NCBI GenBank assembly: GCA_947504185.1
Contig: CANNGJ010000015.1
Location: forward strand, 1-64,000
DNA: 64,000 nucleotides
From: an uncultured Tenacibaculum sp.
Lineage (GTDB): Bacteria; Bacteroidota; Bacteroidia; Flavobacteriales; Flavobacteriaceae
Direction of reading: 5' to 3'
Part shown: positions 26,203 through 35,267 of the stretch, piece by piece
Layout: each line of letters begins with the position of its first letter
Position numbering within the stretch: position 1 is the first letter of the stretch
Notes under the pieces: generated by a model
Databases searched by the model: none
Told to the model about the DNA's origin: nothing
The model's input: only the letters and a program-made list of their open reading frames with translations
Translations under genes and position numbers: made by a program

Positions 26203-29200
26203 TTAAAATGAAAGGTTCACACCAAATGATAATACTCTACCAGGAGCATAATCATTACCGTCTTGAACACCTGATAAACTGTATTGTGGATTTAATCCTT
26301 TTCTTTTAGTAGATAAGAATAAGTTTTCTGCTGAAATAAATAACCTTAAATCATTTATTCCTAATTCATCAGAAAGATGATCTTTCATAGAGTAAGATAA
26401 ATTAACATTTCTTAATGCTAAATATGAAGCATCTGTTAAGAACCTTGTAGAACTAGAAACAGTTTGATTTGGATTACTATCTTCTAATCGTGGTACATTA
26501 GTAATATCTCCAGGTTTACGCCAAGCATTTAAAGCATCAACATGTAAATTTGAACCAAAATCACCAGGATGCATTAAATTTGAGTATCCACGATCTAAAA
26601 TTTTACCTCCAATACCCCATACAAAAAGAAAGTCTAAATTAAAGTTCTTATAACTTAAATTATTAGATATAGATCCAAACATATCTGGAACACTACTATC
26701 TCCTGTATATGCTCTTTGCGCATCTTGGTAATCATTTGTAGTCTTGTGAGAACCATTAGCATTTAAAACAGGTACTTGCTCCCCAGTAGTAGCATCTGGT
26801 TCGTACATATAGTACAAAGCATCTCCATTTCCTGGATCTACACCAGCATAGTGATAAAGATAATAATCATATCTAGATCTTCCTTCTGCCCAACGTTTAG
26901 TACCAACAACATTAGGACTTGGTAATGAAGTTATTTCGTTTTTAATAGTAGTAGCTTGCGCTCCTATATTCCATTTAAAGTTTTCTTTGTTAAATAATTT
27001 TGCATTTAAAGAAAATTCCCAGCCAGAATTAGTCATATCTCCAATATTATCAGGAGCTTCTGTTAACCCTTCAGATGCAGGAATAGGTACAAAGAATAAT
27101 AAATCGTTTGAAGTCTTATTATAATATTCTACAGAACCATCAATTATATTATTAAATAATCTAAAATCTAAAGCAATATCCCAAGATGCTTGATTTTCCC
27201 ATTCAAGAAGTTCATTACCGGTATTAGTCCAAACAATACCAGGTTGTCCTGCATTTGGCCAAATAGTATATAAAGGTTGAGAAATATAATAATTTCTTAC
27301 TCCATTTTCTCTTAAATCATCATTACCTACCTCACCATAAGAACCTCTTAACTTTAAATGATCTATAAAAGAAACATCTTTCATAAAGTTTTCTTTACTA
27401 ACAATCCAACCAGCACCTGCAGAATAAAAATACCCTGTTCTTACGTCTCGGCTAAAAACAGAAGAAGCATCTCTCCTTGCAGAAGCGCTAAAATAATATT
27501 TGTTATCGTAGTTATAGTTTAAACGTGATAGCCAACCTTCAAGTCTATAATTTGTACTAAATCCAGAAACATCATCTCCAGCAGCAAAGTTATCAAATTC
27601 AAAAATACCAGTAGCTGTTTGTTGATTTGCTATTCCATAAAGTTGAGAATAATCTCTTTTAAAACTTTCATGACCAAAAGTAACATCTAAGTTGTGGTTT
27701 TCTCCTAGAGTAGTGTTATATGTCAATATTTGATTAAAGTTTTCTACATCTCTACGATATCTTGTTTCTTGAAAACGTGCTCCTGGAGCACCATCACCTA
27801 TAATATTGTTTTCATAGTTTTTAGAAATGTAATCTTGTACTTGAGTTGAATAATCTATTCTTAAATTAAGACCCTCTAGTATAGTAAAATCTACATAATT
27901 TCTAAAACCATAAGTGTTTTCTCTAATTTTATCACTATTTAGTAATGTTTCTTGGATACCATGTCGATCTGGATTGTACGGTCTAGCACCTAGATTAAGT
28001 GCTGAATTACCAGTACCTGGATCAAATTGTTTATTTCCATTTGCATCTAACACAAAGTTACCTTCTCTGTCTTCTAAATAAACAGGGTATATAGGTGCTA
28101 AATCTATAGCCCAATTAAAAGCATTTACTATTGAAGATGTACCTCCATTACCTCCACCACCAGTTTTCGAACCAGTATAATTTACATTACCACCAACTTT
28201 TACCCAGTCAGCAAGTTGAAAATCACCTGTTAACCTTGAAGTTACTCTATCAAAATCACTTTTAATAACATACCCTTCTTCTTTCAAATATGAAGTAGAA
28301 AAATATACATTGTGATTTTCTCCACCACCAGCGACACTCAATGAATGGTTTGTTCTAGTACCTGTTCTTTCTAAAGCCTCTCTCCAATCTGTACTTTGAT
28401 AAATAAACTGAGCGTTTGGGTTTAATTTACCATCCAATCCTACTATTTGATCATTAGGAACGTTAAAAGGGTTGTATCCAAGTTGGTTGTATACACCAGC
28501 TGATGCTTGAGCAGCAGCATTAGGACCGCTTAACGTGTTCTTATAAGATTCCCACATAAGCTCATAATATTGTCCAGCACCAACCGTTTTGTAATTAGGA
28601 ATAGAGTTTGAAATAATACCAAATTGAGTATTAATACCAACTTTTAACTTTCCTTTTTTTCCGGTCTTAGTTGTTATAATAACTACCCCACCAGCTGCTC
28701 TGTTTCCATATAATGCAGTTGAGGCAGCATCTTTTAATACTGTCATAGAAGCAATATCATCCTGATTAATAAGAGATAAAGCACCTTCAAACGCAACACC
28801 ATCAACAATATATAATGGATCCGTAGAACCATTTAATGTACCAGCACCCCTAATAACTAGGTTAGGCGATGAACCAGGTGCTCCGTTTGCAGAAATAAAT
28901 TGAACTCCTGTCGTTTTACCTTCAATTGCTGCTACTGGAGATGTTGCAGGCCTTAATGCTAGGTCTTCTATATTTACAACATCAGCAGAACCAGTAAATG
29001 CTTCTTTAGAGGTTGTACCATAAGCAACAACTATAATCTCATCAAGAAGGTTGTCATTCTCCATAGTAACATTGATTGTATTAGAAGTTGAAATAGCTCT
29101 TTCAACAGTTTTCATACCTACAAAACTAAAAACTAATATGTCGCCAGTTTTAGCTTTTATAGAGTAGTTACCATCAAAATCTGTTTCAGTACCTTGAGTA

Positions 29201-29343
29201 GTACCTTTTTTAAGTACCGTAACTCCAGGTAATGAACCTGATTCGTCAGAAACTGTACCTGAAATTGTTTTGTCTTGTGCAAAGGACATTTGCACGACTA
29301 ACGCCAGTAATAGCGTTAAAATCCCATTAAACTTTGTTCTCAT
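26203..29343 (-). CDS. SusC/RagA family TonB-dependent outer-membrane transporter
   Basis: A 1046-residue protein. Signal peptide to about residue 22 ('LLLALVVQMSFAQ'), carboxypeptidase-regulatory-like domain (about 24-100), TonB-box-like 'DEIIVVAYGT', plug domain ('VIRGAGTLNGSTDPLYIVDG', 'STALYGNRAAGGVVIITTK') and a 22-strand barrel ending in 'VLSFGVNLSF'. SusC transporters import SusD-captured oligomers using TonB energy. The first 80 or so residues are nearly identical to the other SusC in this window while the plug and barrel are diverged. It is first gene of a SusC-SusD-lipoprotein operon. Confidence 0.95.
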   Translation of the reverse strand: MRTKFNGILTLLLALVVQMSFAQDKTISGTVSDESGSLPGVTVLKKGTTQGTETDFDGNYSIKAKTGDILVFSFVGMKTVERAISTSNTINVTMENDNLLDEIIVVAYGTTSKEAFTGSADVVNIEDLALRPATSPVAAIEGKTTGVQFISANGAPGSSPNLVIRGAGTLNGSTDPLYIVDGVAFEGALSLINQDDIASMTVLKDAASTALYGNRAAGGVVIITTKTGKKGKLKVGINTQFGIISNSIPNYKTVGAGQYYELMWESYKNTLSGPNAAAQASAGVYNQLGYNPFNVPNDQIVGLDGKLNPNAQFIYQSTDWREALERTGTRTNHSLSVAGGGENHNVYFSTSYLKEEGYVIKSDFDRVTSRLTGDFQLADWVKVGGNVNYTGSKTGGGGNGGTSSIVNAFNWAIDLAPIYPVYLEDREGNFVLDANGNKQFDPGTGNSALNLGARPYNPDRHGIQETLLNSDKIRENTYGFRNYVDFTILEGLNLRIDYSTQVQDYISKNYENNIIGDGAPGARFQETRYRRDVENFNQILTYNTTLGENHNLDVTFGHESFKRDYSQLYGIANQQTATGIFEFDNFAAGDDVSGFSTNYRLEGWLSRLNYNYDNKYYFSASARRDASSVFSRDVRTGYFYSAGAGWIVSKENFMKDVSFIDHLKLRGSYGEVGNDDLRENGVRNYYISQPLYTIWPNAGQPGIVWTNTGNELLEWENQASWDIALDFRLFNNIIDGSVEYYNKTSNDLLFFVPIPASEGLTEAPDNIGDMTNSGWEFSLNAKLFNKENFKWNIGAQATTIKNEITSLPSPNVVGTKRWAEGRSRYDYYLYHYAGVDPGNGDALYYMYEPDATTGEQVPVLNANGSHKTTNDYQDAQRAYTGDSSVPDMFGSISNNLSYKNFNLDFLFVWGIGGKILDRGYSNLMHPGDFGSNLHVDALNAWRKPGDITNVPRLEDSNPNQTVSSSTRFLTDASYLALRNVNLSYSMKDHLSDELGINDLRLFISAENLFLSTKRKGLNPQYSLSGVQDGNDYAPGRVLSFGVNLSF

Positions 29344-29347
29344 TATG

Positions 29348-29401
29348 TAATTATTTGAATTAATTAGGCGCTAAAGTCTTAATTTTATCTTAAATAAACA
29401 A
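29348..29401 (-). promoter_or_regulatory. Conserved 5' leader and promoter region of the second SusC gene
   Basis: Two blocks, TAATTATTTGAATTAATT (29348-29365) and ATCTTAAATAAACAA (29387-29401), recur exactly before the first SusC gene (34127-34144 and 34165-34179), with almost the same distance to the ATG. On the coding strand the outer block contains TTG followed about 17 nt later by a TA-rich -7 region. Shared promoter and untranslated leader is the simplest reading. Confidence 0.6.
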
Positions 29402-29442
29402 TTTTTTAACAGAAAAGTATTTAGATGAAGGAGGATGATTTT

Positions 29443-29477
29443 AAAAAAAAAGCCAAAGAATTTAATTCTTTGGCTTT
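29443..29477 (-). terminator. Terminator of the first SusC/SusD operon
   Basis: Near-perfect palindrome AAAGCCAAAGAATT / AATTCTTTGGCTTT (29449-29477) followed on the minus strand by eight T. It lies 24 nt past the stop of susD and separates the two SusC/SusD operons. Confidence 0.88.
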
Positions 29478-29501
29478 AATGAGTTAAAAAAATAAAACTA
29501 T

Positions 29502-31061
29502 TTAATTGAATGTTGGAATGTTATCATCATTTGTTCTGGCAGGGGATGCATTTATATTGTAATGAGGAACAATACCAGTTGGGTCAGCAGTAACTCCACC
29601 AAATGTAAAGAGAGGTTCTATTAAAACTTCTAATTCAGAAGCTGGAACTGGGAAATGTCTAAATGTACCTACTTGAAGTTGATTAGTTCTTCTTCTGTCA
29701 AAAAATTGACCACCAACTGCTGTGTTAAAGAGTTCAATATATCTTTCATAAAAAATAGCATCTAAAATATCAGTTTTAGTTGCAGTATTAGATAATAGAG
29801 GTAAATTACCTCTAGTAATTCTTGAGCTTAAGTTTACTTCTGCTATTGCGCCAGCTAAATCATCTTGTCTAGCTTTTGCTTCAGCAAGTAATAAACGATT
29901 ATCTTCTAACGTAAAAGTTTTAATTTGTCTTGCGTCAAGACCATCACCAAAAGTAGGGTCGTTATTGAAACGAGTATGAATATAGTGAGAGAAATGGAAT
30001 CTACCTCTTTCTGATCTAAATAAAACAGTTGGCCTGAATTCAAAATCCTTACCATCTCCAACCCTAGCATCTGGACTAGTCATTTCAGGGTTGGTTAATG
30101 TTGATCCAGCTGTAGCTGGGAAAAATTCAGGTTGATTAGGGTCAAGTAAATTAACTATTCTCATATCCAGTCTTCCTCCAAATGGACCAAAACCATTAGG
30201 AGAATCCATTAGTACAGCAGATAAAGACCACCAGTTGGTACCATCATCTCCTGTAGGACCAAAATCAGATATAATTCCATTACTGGTTAAAGTTTCAATG
30301 TTACTCCAGTTTATAGCATCAGTTTCAGTTTGGTTCCTAGAAGTTTGTACTATGAATCTAGCTTTGTATGAATTGCTTATATTGACTAAGTAAGTATTTG
30401 AAATGGTTACACCATTTATTATTGTGCTTGGTATTTCAAAGCTGTTATTCTGAGCTAAGTTTATAGCTCTGTCTAAATCTGCTATAGCTTGATCTTTAAG
30501 CTGACTATAAGGAGCGAAAGGAAGTTTTTGTGATAAATCGGTATTTTCATCAACAATAAAACCTTTTTCAAAAAGTAGACCAAGGTAACCGTATGATAAT
30601 CCTCTAAGTAAGTACGCGCTAGCTAAAACCATAGGGGTTTTATCAACGCCAGATTCTACCCATTTAACATTGTTATTTATAATAGCTCCAATAACATCGT
30701 TAGCAGAAGAAATTGCAGCATAGTTTCCACCCCAAGGTTGTGTTAATACAGAAGAGTCAGACCAAGAAACTGAATTTAAGATTGGGTTTCTAGGTTCGTT
30801 AGATAAGGTTCTCATACCCCAGTTACCCCAAGAACAAGTAGCTGCGTCTGCAGCAACAGCTAAAGGCGGATATAAGTCTCTGTTATTTGCTTGCCACCAG
30901 GTAACATAACCACCACCTACAACTCCAATTAAATCAGAACCATTAGCTAATACTTGATTTCTATCTGGGTTGTTTAAGTTCTTTACATCATCTATCTCTT
31001 TAGTACAAGAGACAAATCCGACTATAATACAAAGTACTATACTAAATTTTATTTTTTTCAT
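29502..31061 (-). CDS. SusD/RagB family outer-membrane lipoprotein
   Basis: A 519-residue lipoprotein (signal peptide with lipobox FVSC about residue 19). The mature sequence begins 'TKEIDDVKNLNNPDRN' and continues with Trp-rich 'YVTWWQANNRDLYPPLAVAA'. Helical TPR-like segments ('AYLLRGLSYGYLGLLFEKG') and a C-terminal block ('NRLLLAEAKARQDDLAGAIA', 'FYERYIELFNTAVGGQFFDR') are typical of SusD. It lies 10 nt after its SusC. It is not close in sequence to the SusD at 24.5 kb, so the two systems probably bind different ligands. Confidence 0.9.
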   Translation of the reverse strand: MKKIKFSIVLCIIVGFVSCTKEIDDVKNLNNPDRNQVLANGSDLIGVVGGGYVTWWQANNRDLYPPLAVAADAATCSWGNWGMRTLSNEPRNPILNSVSWSDSSVLTQPWGGNYAAISSANDVIGAIINNNVKWVESGVDKTPMVLASAYLLRGLSYGYLGLLFEKGFIVDENTDLSQKLPFAPYSQLKDQAIADLDRAINLAQNNSFEIPSTIINGVTISNTYLVNISNSYKARFIVQTSRNQTETDAINWSNIETLTSNGIISDFGPTGDDGTNWWSLSAVLMDSPNGFGPFGGRLDMRIVNLLDPNQPEFFPATAGSTLTNPEMTSPDARVGDGKDFEFRPTVLFRSERGRFHFSHYIHTRFNNDPTFGDGLDARQIKTFTLEDNRLLLAEAKARQDDLAGAIAEVNLSSRITRGNLPLLSNTATKTDILDAIFYERYIELFNTAVGGQFFDRRRTNQLQVGTFRHFPVPASELEVLIEPLFTFGGVTADPTGIVPHYNINASPARTNDDNIPTFN

Positions 31062-31071
31062 TTTTATAAGT

Positions 31072-34000
31072 TTAAAATTTTAACTGAACAGAAAGACTAT
31101 ACGTACTGTTAGTAGGATATGGGAAATTATCTATTTTAAAGACATTTGGATCACCACCAGGAGTATTAGCATCACTACCAATACCATTAGCTGTTCTAGA
31201 TGTTAATTGAGACCTGTTAGATTCAGCTTGATGAGTTATTTCTGGGTCAAATCCTGAATAATCGGTTATTGTAAATAAGTTTCTACCCACAAAACCAAAT
31301 TTAACTTCATCAATTAAGTTTCCTAATTTATCACCGTTTAAAGTATAATATAATGATAATTCTCTTAACTTCACAAAACTACCATCTTCAACAAATGCAG
31401 AACTAGGTAGGTTTGTGTTGTAAAGACCTTGGTAGAAGTTGTAAGGAAGTCCACTTGTAACATCTGTATGCCTTCCATCACGATATAACCATTGTTTTGT
31501 CTTGTTGTAAATATCTCCCCCTTTTTTCCAATCTACTAATGCATATAAAGAAAAATTCCTATAACTAAGAGTCGTATTGAAGCCCATTCTAAAGTCAGGG
31601 GTAATATCTCCAATTACAAAAAATTCATTACCAGAAGAATCAGCTTTTTTAACGGCATTTTCTCCAGTAGCTTTATCAACTACAAAACCAGCATTATTAA
31701 TGATATAATCACTTGGAGTTAAGTTGCTAGGTAGATCAGAAAGACTAGTGATGAATTGATTTCCATACATTATACCGAAATTTTGGCCTTCTTCAATTCT
31801 AAAAATAGTGCTTTCCTGAGTTCCTGGCCCCGTAAGATAAGCAGGTACGTCTAATTTACTAACTTTTTGCTCAGATTTATCCCAAACGATTCCAATATCC
31901 CATTTCCATTTTTCATTATTAATAGCATTGTAATTTAAGGAAGCTTCGTAAGTTGTAGCGTCAATCTCACCCGCATTCCTCCATTGAGCACTAAAACCAG
32001 CAGAAGCAGATAAAGGAACTCTTAAAATTTGATCTTCGGTTTTTGACTTAACATAGTTGAACTCAAAAGAGAATTTATTTAAAAAATCAACATTTAAACC
32101 TAACTCAAGTTCTCCTGTCTTAGCTGGTTTTAAATTGTTGTTACCAATGGTTGCTCTAGTTGGAGATCCGTTTTGTAGTATGAATGTTTCGAATCTCATT
32201 TCATATGTAGGTCTGATACCTGCAGTACCGTAAGAACCTCTAAATTTTAATTCTTGAATTCCTGGAATTTCAAAATCTTCTGTTAATCTGTAGGCAAAAC
32301 TTGTTCTGAAATAATTTGCCCACCTTGTGTTTGGTCCAAATAAAGATGATCCTTCACGTCTAAATACACCACTAAAAATATATTTACTCTTGTAGTCGAA
32401 ATCAGCTACAGCAAAATAACTATCTGTTAGTATTTCTTGAGCAAAAGATGAAACGATAGGTTTCCCTTTAATATTGTCTAATGATTTTATACCAGATACA
32501 GCTAAATCATATCCTTGCGCACTATTAAATTCATTATTATACCTTTCATGTAGGTAGCTTAATCTTAAATTAAGATTGTAGTCTGATTCTTCACCAAACA
32601 GATTTGAAAATAAAGTGTTAAACCTAATATTTTGTGATCTACCACTAAAATTAGATCTTTCTATAAAACCTACATTTTGAGCATTGCCATCTGGATCGTC
32701 AGATAAATAACCTTTAGGTATGTAATTTTCAAAAGTATTGTTTTCATAATCAAAAGAATAAGCACCATTAACTGTTAACCAAGGTAATATATCGTAATCT
32801 AAAGCTACATTAGCTAATACTCTATTTCTTTCTTCAGTTCTATCATTATTTGCTAAAGTATAAAAAGGATTTCTAATATTAGGGTCAAATGTATTACTGT
32901 CATAATTGTAAAGAGAGCCATCTTCTTCATTACGAGCATTCCAGTCGTAAATTGGTTCGGTTATTAATGCAGTAAAAAGAACACCGTTTGTTGTGCCTGA
33001 GTTTATAGCAGCATCTCTTTCTGAATTACTATAAAAGAAAGAAGATTTAACTTTTACTTTATCAGTTATGTTATTATCTAAGTTTAATCTAAAATTATCT
33101 CGAGTATAATCATCTACCAAATTAAAAGTACCTTCATCAGATAGACGTTGGTATGAGAATAAGAAACTTGTTTTGTCATTTCCTCCTGATATAGAAGCAT
33201 GATGAGTAGAAAAGACACCTTTTCTAAAAACCATGTCTTGATAATCATAGTTTGTTCCTGGGTATGGATTATCACTTAGTCCGTCTGCATCAACCTCTCT
33301 AGATCCGCTAGATAAATCGAATGCAGAACCATCAGGGGTTAATTTAAATCTGTGCGTTGTAGCTAAATCGTACTTTGATGTTATTTGTTTAAAGCCAAAT
33401 TCACCTCTGTACGATACTTTAATGTCGTTGTTTTTACCTCTTTTTGTAAACACTTGAATAACACCATTAGATGCTCTAGATCCATAAAGAGATGCTCCAG
33501 CTGCTCCTTTTGCAACTTCAATCCTTTCAATATCTTCAGTATTTATGTCAGCTAAACCACCTTCTAAAATAACTCCATCAACAATAACTAAAGGGTCTTG
33601 TCCAGTAGATAGTGAATTAGCTGTTCTTAATTGAATAGATACATCACTCCCTGGTTGTCCTCCGGGTGGAGAAACAGATACTCCAGAAATCTTACCTTGT
33701 AAAGCTCCAGCAGCTGTAGTAGCAGGAACATTTTCTAAGAGTCCTTTTTTTACTTGACCTATAGAGAAACTTAATTCTTTAGTCGATTTTCCAGACGCAG
33801 ATCCTGTAACTACAACTTCGTCAAGGATATTGTCGTTTTCGATTTTTACAGATAGATTACTTGATGTGCCAACTGTTCTTTCAGTAGTTTTCATCCCTAC
33901 AAAGCTAAAAACCAATACATCACCAGTTTTCGCTTTTATTGAATAATTTCCATCAAAATCTGTTTCTGTACCTTGTGTAGTCCCCTTTTTTAAAATTGTG

Positions 34001-34122
34001 ACCCCAGGTAGCGGGCCTGATTCATCCGAAACAGTACCTGAAATTGTTCTGTCTTGCGCAAATGATATTTGCACAAATAACGCCAGTAGTAGCGTTAAAA
34101 TTCCATTAAACTTTGTTTTCAT
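31072..34122 (-). CDS. SusC/RagA family TonB-dependent outer-membrane transporter
   Basis: About 1016 residues from ATG 34122 ('MKTKFNGILTLLLALFVQIS'); an upstream start at 34158 would put 12 extra residues before the signal peptide, inside the leader shared with the other SusC, and is rejected. Carboxypeptidase-regulatory-like domain (about 24-100), plug ('AGALQGKISGVSVSPPGG', 'VIVDGVILEGGLADINTEDI', 'GASLYGSRASNGVIQVFTKR') and a TonB-dependent barrel ending in 'YSLSVQLKF'. It should import a substrate delivered by the SusD 10 nt downstream. The N-terminal module is nearly identical to that of the other SusC; the rest is not. Confidence 0.95.
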   Translation of the reverse strand: MKTKFNGILTLLLALFVQISFAQDRTISGTVSDESGPLPGVTILKKGTTQGTETDFDGNYSIKAKTGDVLVFSFVGMKTTERTVGTSSNLSVKIENDNILDEVVVTGSASGKSTKELSFSIGQVKKGLLENVPATTAAGALQGKISGVSVSPPGGQPGSDVSIQLRTANSLSTGQDPLVIVDGVILEGGLADINTEDIERIEVAKGAAGASLYGSRASNGVIQVFTKRGKNNDIKVSYRGEFGFKQITSKYDLATTHRFKLTPDGSAFDLSSGSREVDADGLSDNPYPGTNYDYQDMVFRKGVFSTHHASISGGNDKTSFLFSYQRLSDEGTFNLVDDYTRDNFRLNLDNNITDKVKVKSSFFYSNSERDAAINSGTTNGVLFTALITEPIYDWNARNEEDGSLYNYDSNTFDPNIRNPFYTLANNDRTEERNRVLANVALDYDILPWLTVNGAYSFDYENNTFENYIPKGYLSDDPDGNAQNVGFIERSNFSGRSQNIRFNTLFSNLFGEESDYNLNLRLSYLHERYNNEFNSAQGYDLAVSGIKSLDNIKGKPIVSSFAQEILTDSYFAVADFDYKSKYIFSGVFRREGSSLFGPNTRWANYFRTSFAYRLTEDFEIPGIQELKFRGSYGTAGIRPTYEMRFETFILQNGSPTRATIGNNNLKPAKTGELELGLNVDFLNKFSFEFNYVKSKTEDQILRVPLSASAGFSAQWRNAGEIDATTYEASLNYNAINNEKWKWDIGIVWDKSEQKVSKLDVPAYLTGPGTQESTIFRIEEGQNFGIMYGNQFITSLSDLPSNLTPSDYIINNAGFVVDKATGENAVKKADSSGNEFFVIGDITPDFRMGFNTTLSYRNFSLYALVDWKKGGDIYNKTKQWLYRDGRHTDVTSGLPYNFYQGLYNTNLPSSAFVEDGSFVKLRELSLYYTLNGDKLGNLIDEVKFGFVGRNLFTITDYSGFDPEITHQAESNRSQLTSRTANGIGSDANTPGGDPNVFKIDNFPYPTNSTYSLSVQLKF

Positions 34123-34126
34123 TGTA

Positions 34127-34179
34127 TAATTATTTGAATTAATTGCTTCAAAAATCATAAATAAATCTTAAATAAACAA
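34127..34179 (-). promoter_or_regulatory. Conserved 5' leader and promoter region of the first SusC gene
   Basis: Carries the same two blocks as the other SusC leader (TAATTATTTGAATTAATT at 34127-34144 and ATCTTAAATAAACAA at 34165-34179). The 20 nt between the blocks differ, so selection or recent copying acts on the blocks themselves. The 34180-34297 stretch up to the rpsL promoter is AT-rich with no further feature. Confidence 0.6.
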
Positions 34180-34297
34180 CATAAATCATAAATATTTCTT
34201 AATAACTATATATTGGGTCTTTTTGTTGTTTAGATGATTTTTGTTTGTTCATTGAGTTGTTTCTTGTAAGGTGTGCTTTTAAATAGTTTGCTTTGCG

Positions 34298-34328
34298 TTT
34301 GAATAGTTAGAAATTTGTTGTACATTTG
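34298..34328 (+). promoter_or_regulatory. Promoter of the str operon (rpsL)
   Basis: TTTG (34298-34301), 19 nt, TACATTTG (34321-34328): a textbook Bacteroidota promoter. Transcription should begin near 34333, giving a leader of about 50 nt before rpsL. Confidence 0.85.
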
Positions 34329-34383
34329 CGCACTCTTTTAAAGAGAGTAATTTAAGTACAAATTAAAAACAAGGAATAATAGT

Positions 34384-34758
34384 ATGCCAACTATTCAACA
34401 ATTAGTTCGTAAAGGAAGAACCAAAATAACTAAGAAGAGTAAATCGGCTGCATTACAAGCTTGTCCTCAAAGACGTGGAGTTTGTACGCGTGTGTATACC
34501 ACTACACCTAAGAAACCTAACTCAGCAATGCGTAAGGTAGCAAGGGTGAGATTAACAAATGGTAACGAAATTAACGCGTATATCCCAGGTGAGGGTCACA
34601 ACTTGCAAGAGCACTCGATAGTATTAGTTAGAGGAGGAAGGGTAAAAGATTTGCCAGGGGTAAAGTATCACGTAGTACGTGGAGCTTTAGATACAGCGGG
34701 AGTTGAGGGTAGAACCCAACGTAGATCAAAGTATGGTGCAAAACGCCCAAAGAAGTAA
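34384..34758 (+). CDS. rpsL: 30S ribosomal protein S12
   Basis: A 124-residue S12, full length. The decoding-centre loops are intact: '[18 protein letters not shown]' with the PNSA turn, and '[16 protein letters not shown]'. The lysines at which streptomycin-resistance changes usually occur (KKPNS and GGRVKD regions) are the wild-type residues. It is first gene of the str cluster, followed 29 nt later by rpsG, and carries its own strong promoter. Confidence 0.98.
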   Translation: MPTIQQLVRKGRTKITKKSKSAALQACPQRRGVCTRVYTTTPKKPNSAMRKVARVRLTNGNEINAYIPGEGHNLQEHSIVLVRGGRVKDLPGVKYHVVRGALDTAGVEGRTQRRSKYGAKRPKK

Positions 34759-34787
34759 AGATTAATTAACTTTTTTAATGTAAAGAC

Positions 34788-35264
34788 ATGAGAAAAAGAA
34801 AAGCGAAAAAAAGAGAGCTTTTGCCAGATCCAAGGTTTAATGACCAATTGGTAACGCGTTTTGTGAACAACTTAATGTGGGATGGTAAGAAATCTGTAGC
34901 TTTTAAAGTTTTTTACGATGCAATGGATATCGTAGAAGAAAAAAAGACTGACGAGGAAAAGTCAGCACTAGAAATTTGGAAAGATGGTTTATCTAATGTT
35001 ATGCCGCATGTAGAGGTTCGTTCTCGTCGTGTAGGTGGAGCAACATTTCAGATACCAATGCAAATTCGTCCAGACCGTAAAGTGTCTATGGCGATTAAAT
35101 GGTTAATAACATATACGCGTAAGCGTAATGAGAAAACTATGGCGCAACGTTTAGCTGCTGAAATCTTAGCTGCTGCTAAAGAAGAAGGGGCTGCTGTTAA
35201 GAAAAGAGTTGATACTCATAAGATGGCTGAAGCAAACAAAGCATTCTCACACTTTAGATTCTAA
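34788..35264 (+). CDS. rpsG: 30S ribosomal protein S7
   Basis: A 158-residue S7, the assembly protein that nucleates the head of the 30S subunit. The start '[17 protein letters not shown]' and the 16S rRNA-binding core '[20 protein letters not shown]' are standard. It lies between rpsL and fusA, only 3 nt before the latter, as in the usual str operon. S7 represses this operon in E. coli; no such site is evident here. Confidence 0.98.
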   Translation: MRKRKAKKRELLPDPRFNDQLVTRFVNNLMWDGKKSVAFKVFYDAMDIVEEKKTDEEKSALEIWKDGLSNVMPHVEVRSRRVGGATFQIPMQIRPDRKVSMAIKWLITYTRKRNEKTMAQRLAAEILAAAKEEGAAVKKRVDTHKMAEANKAFSHFRF

Positions 35265-35267
35265 GAA

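Noticed and set aside
23802..34122. Polysaccharide utilisation locus
   Set aside because: SusC/SusD pairs are present but no carbohydrate-active enzyme, sulfatase or sensor gene is in the window.
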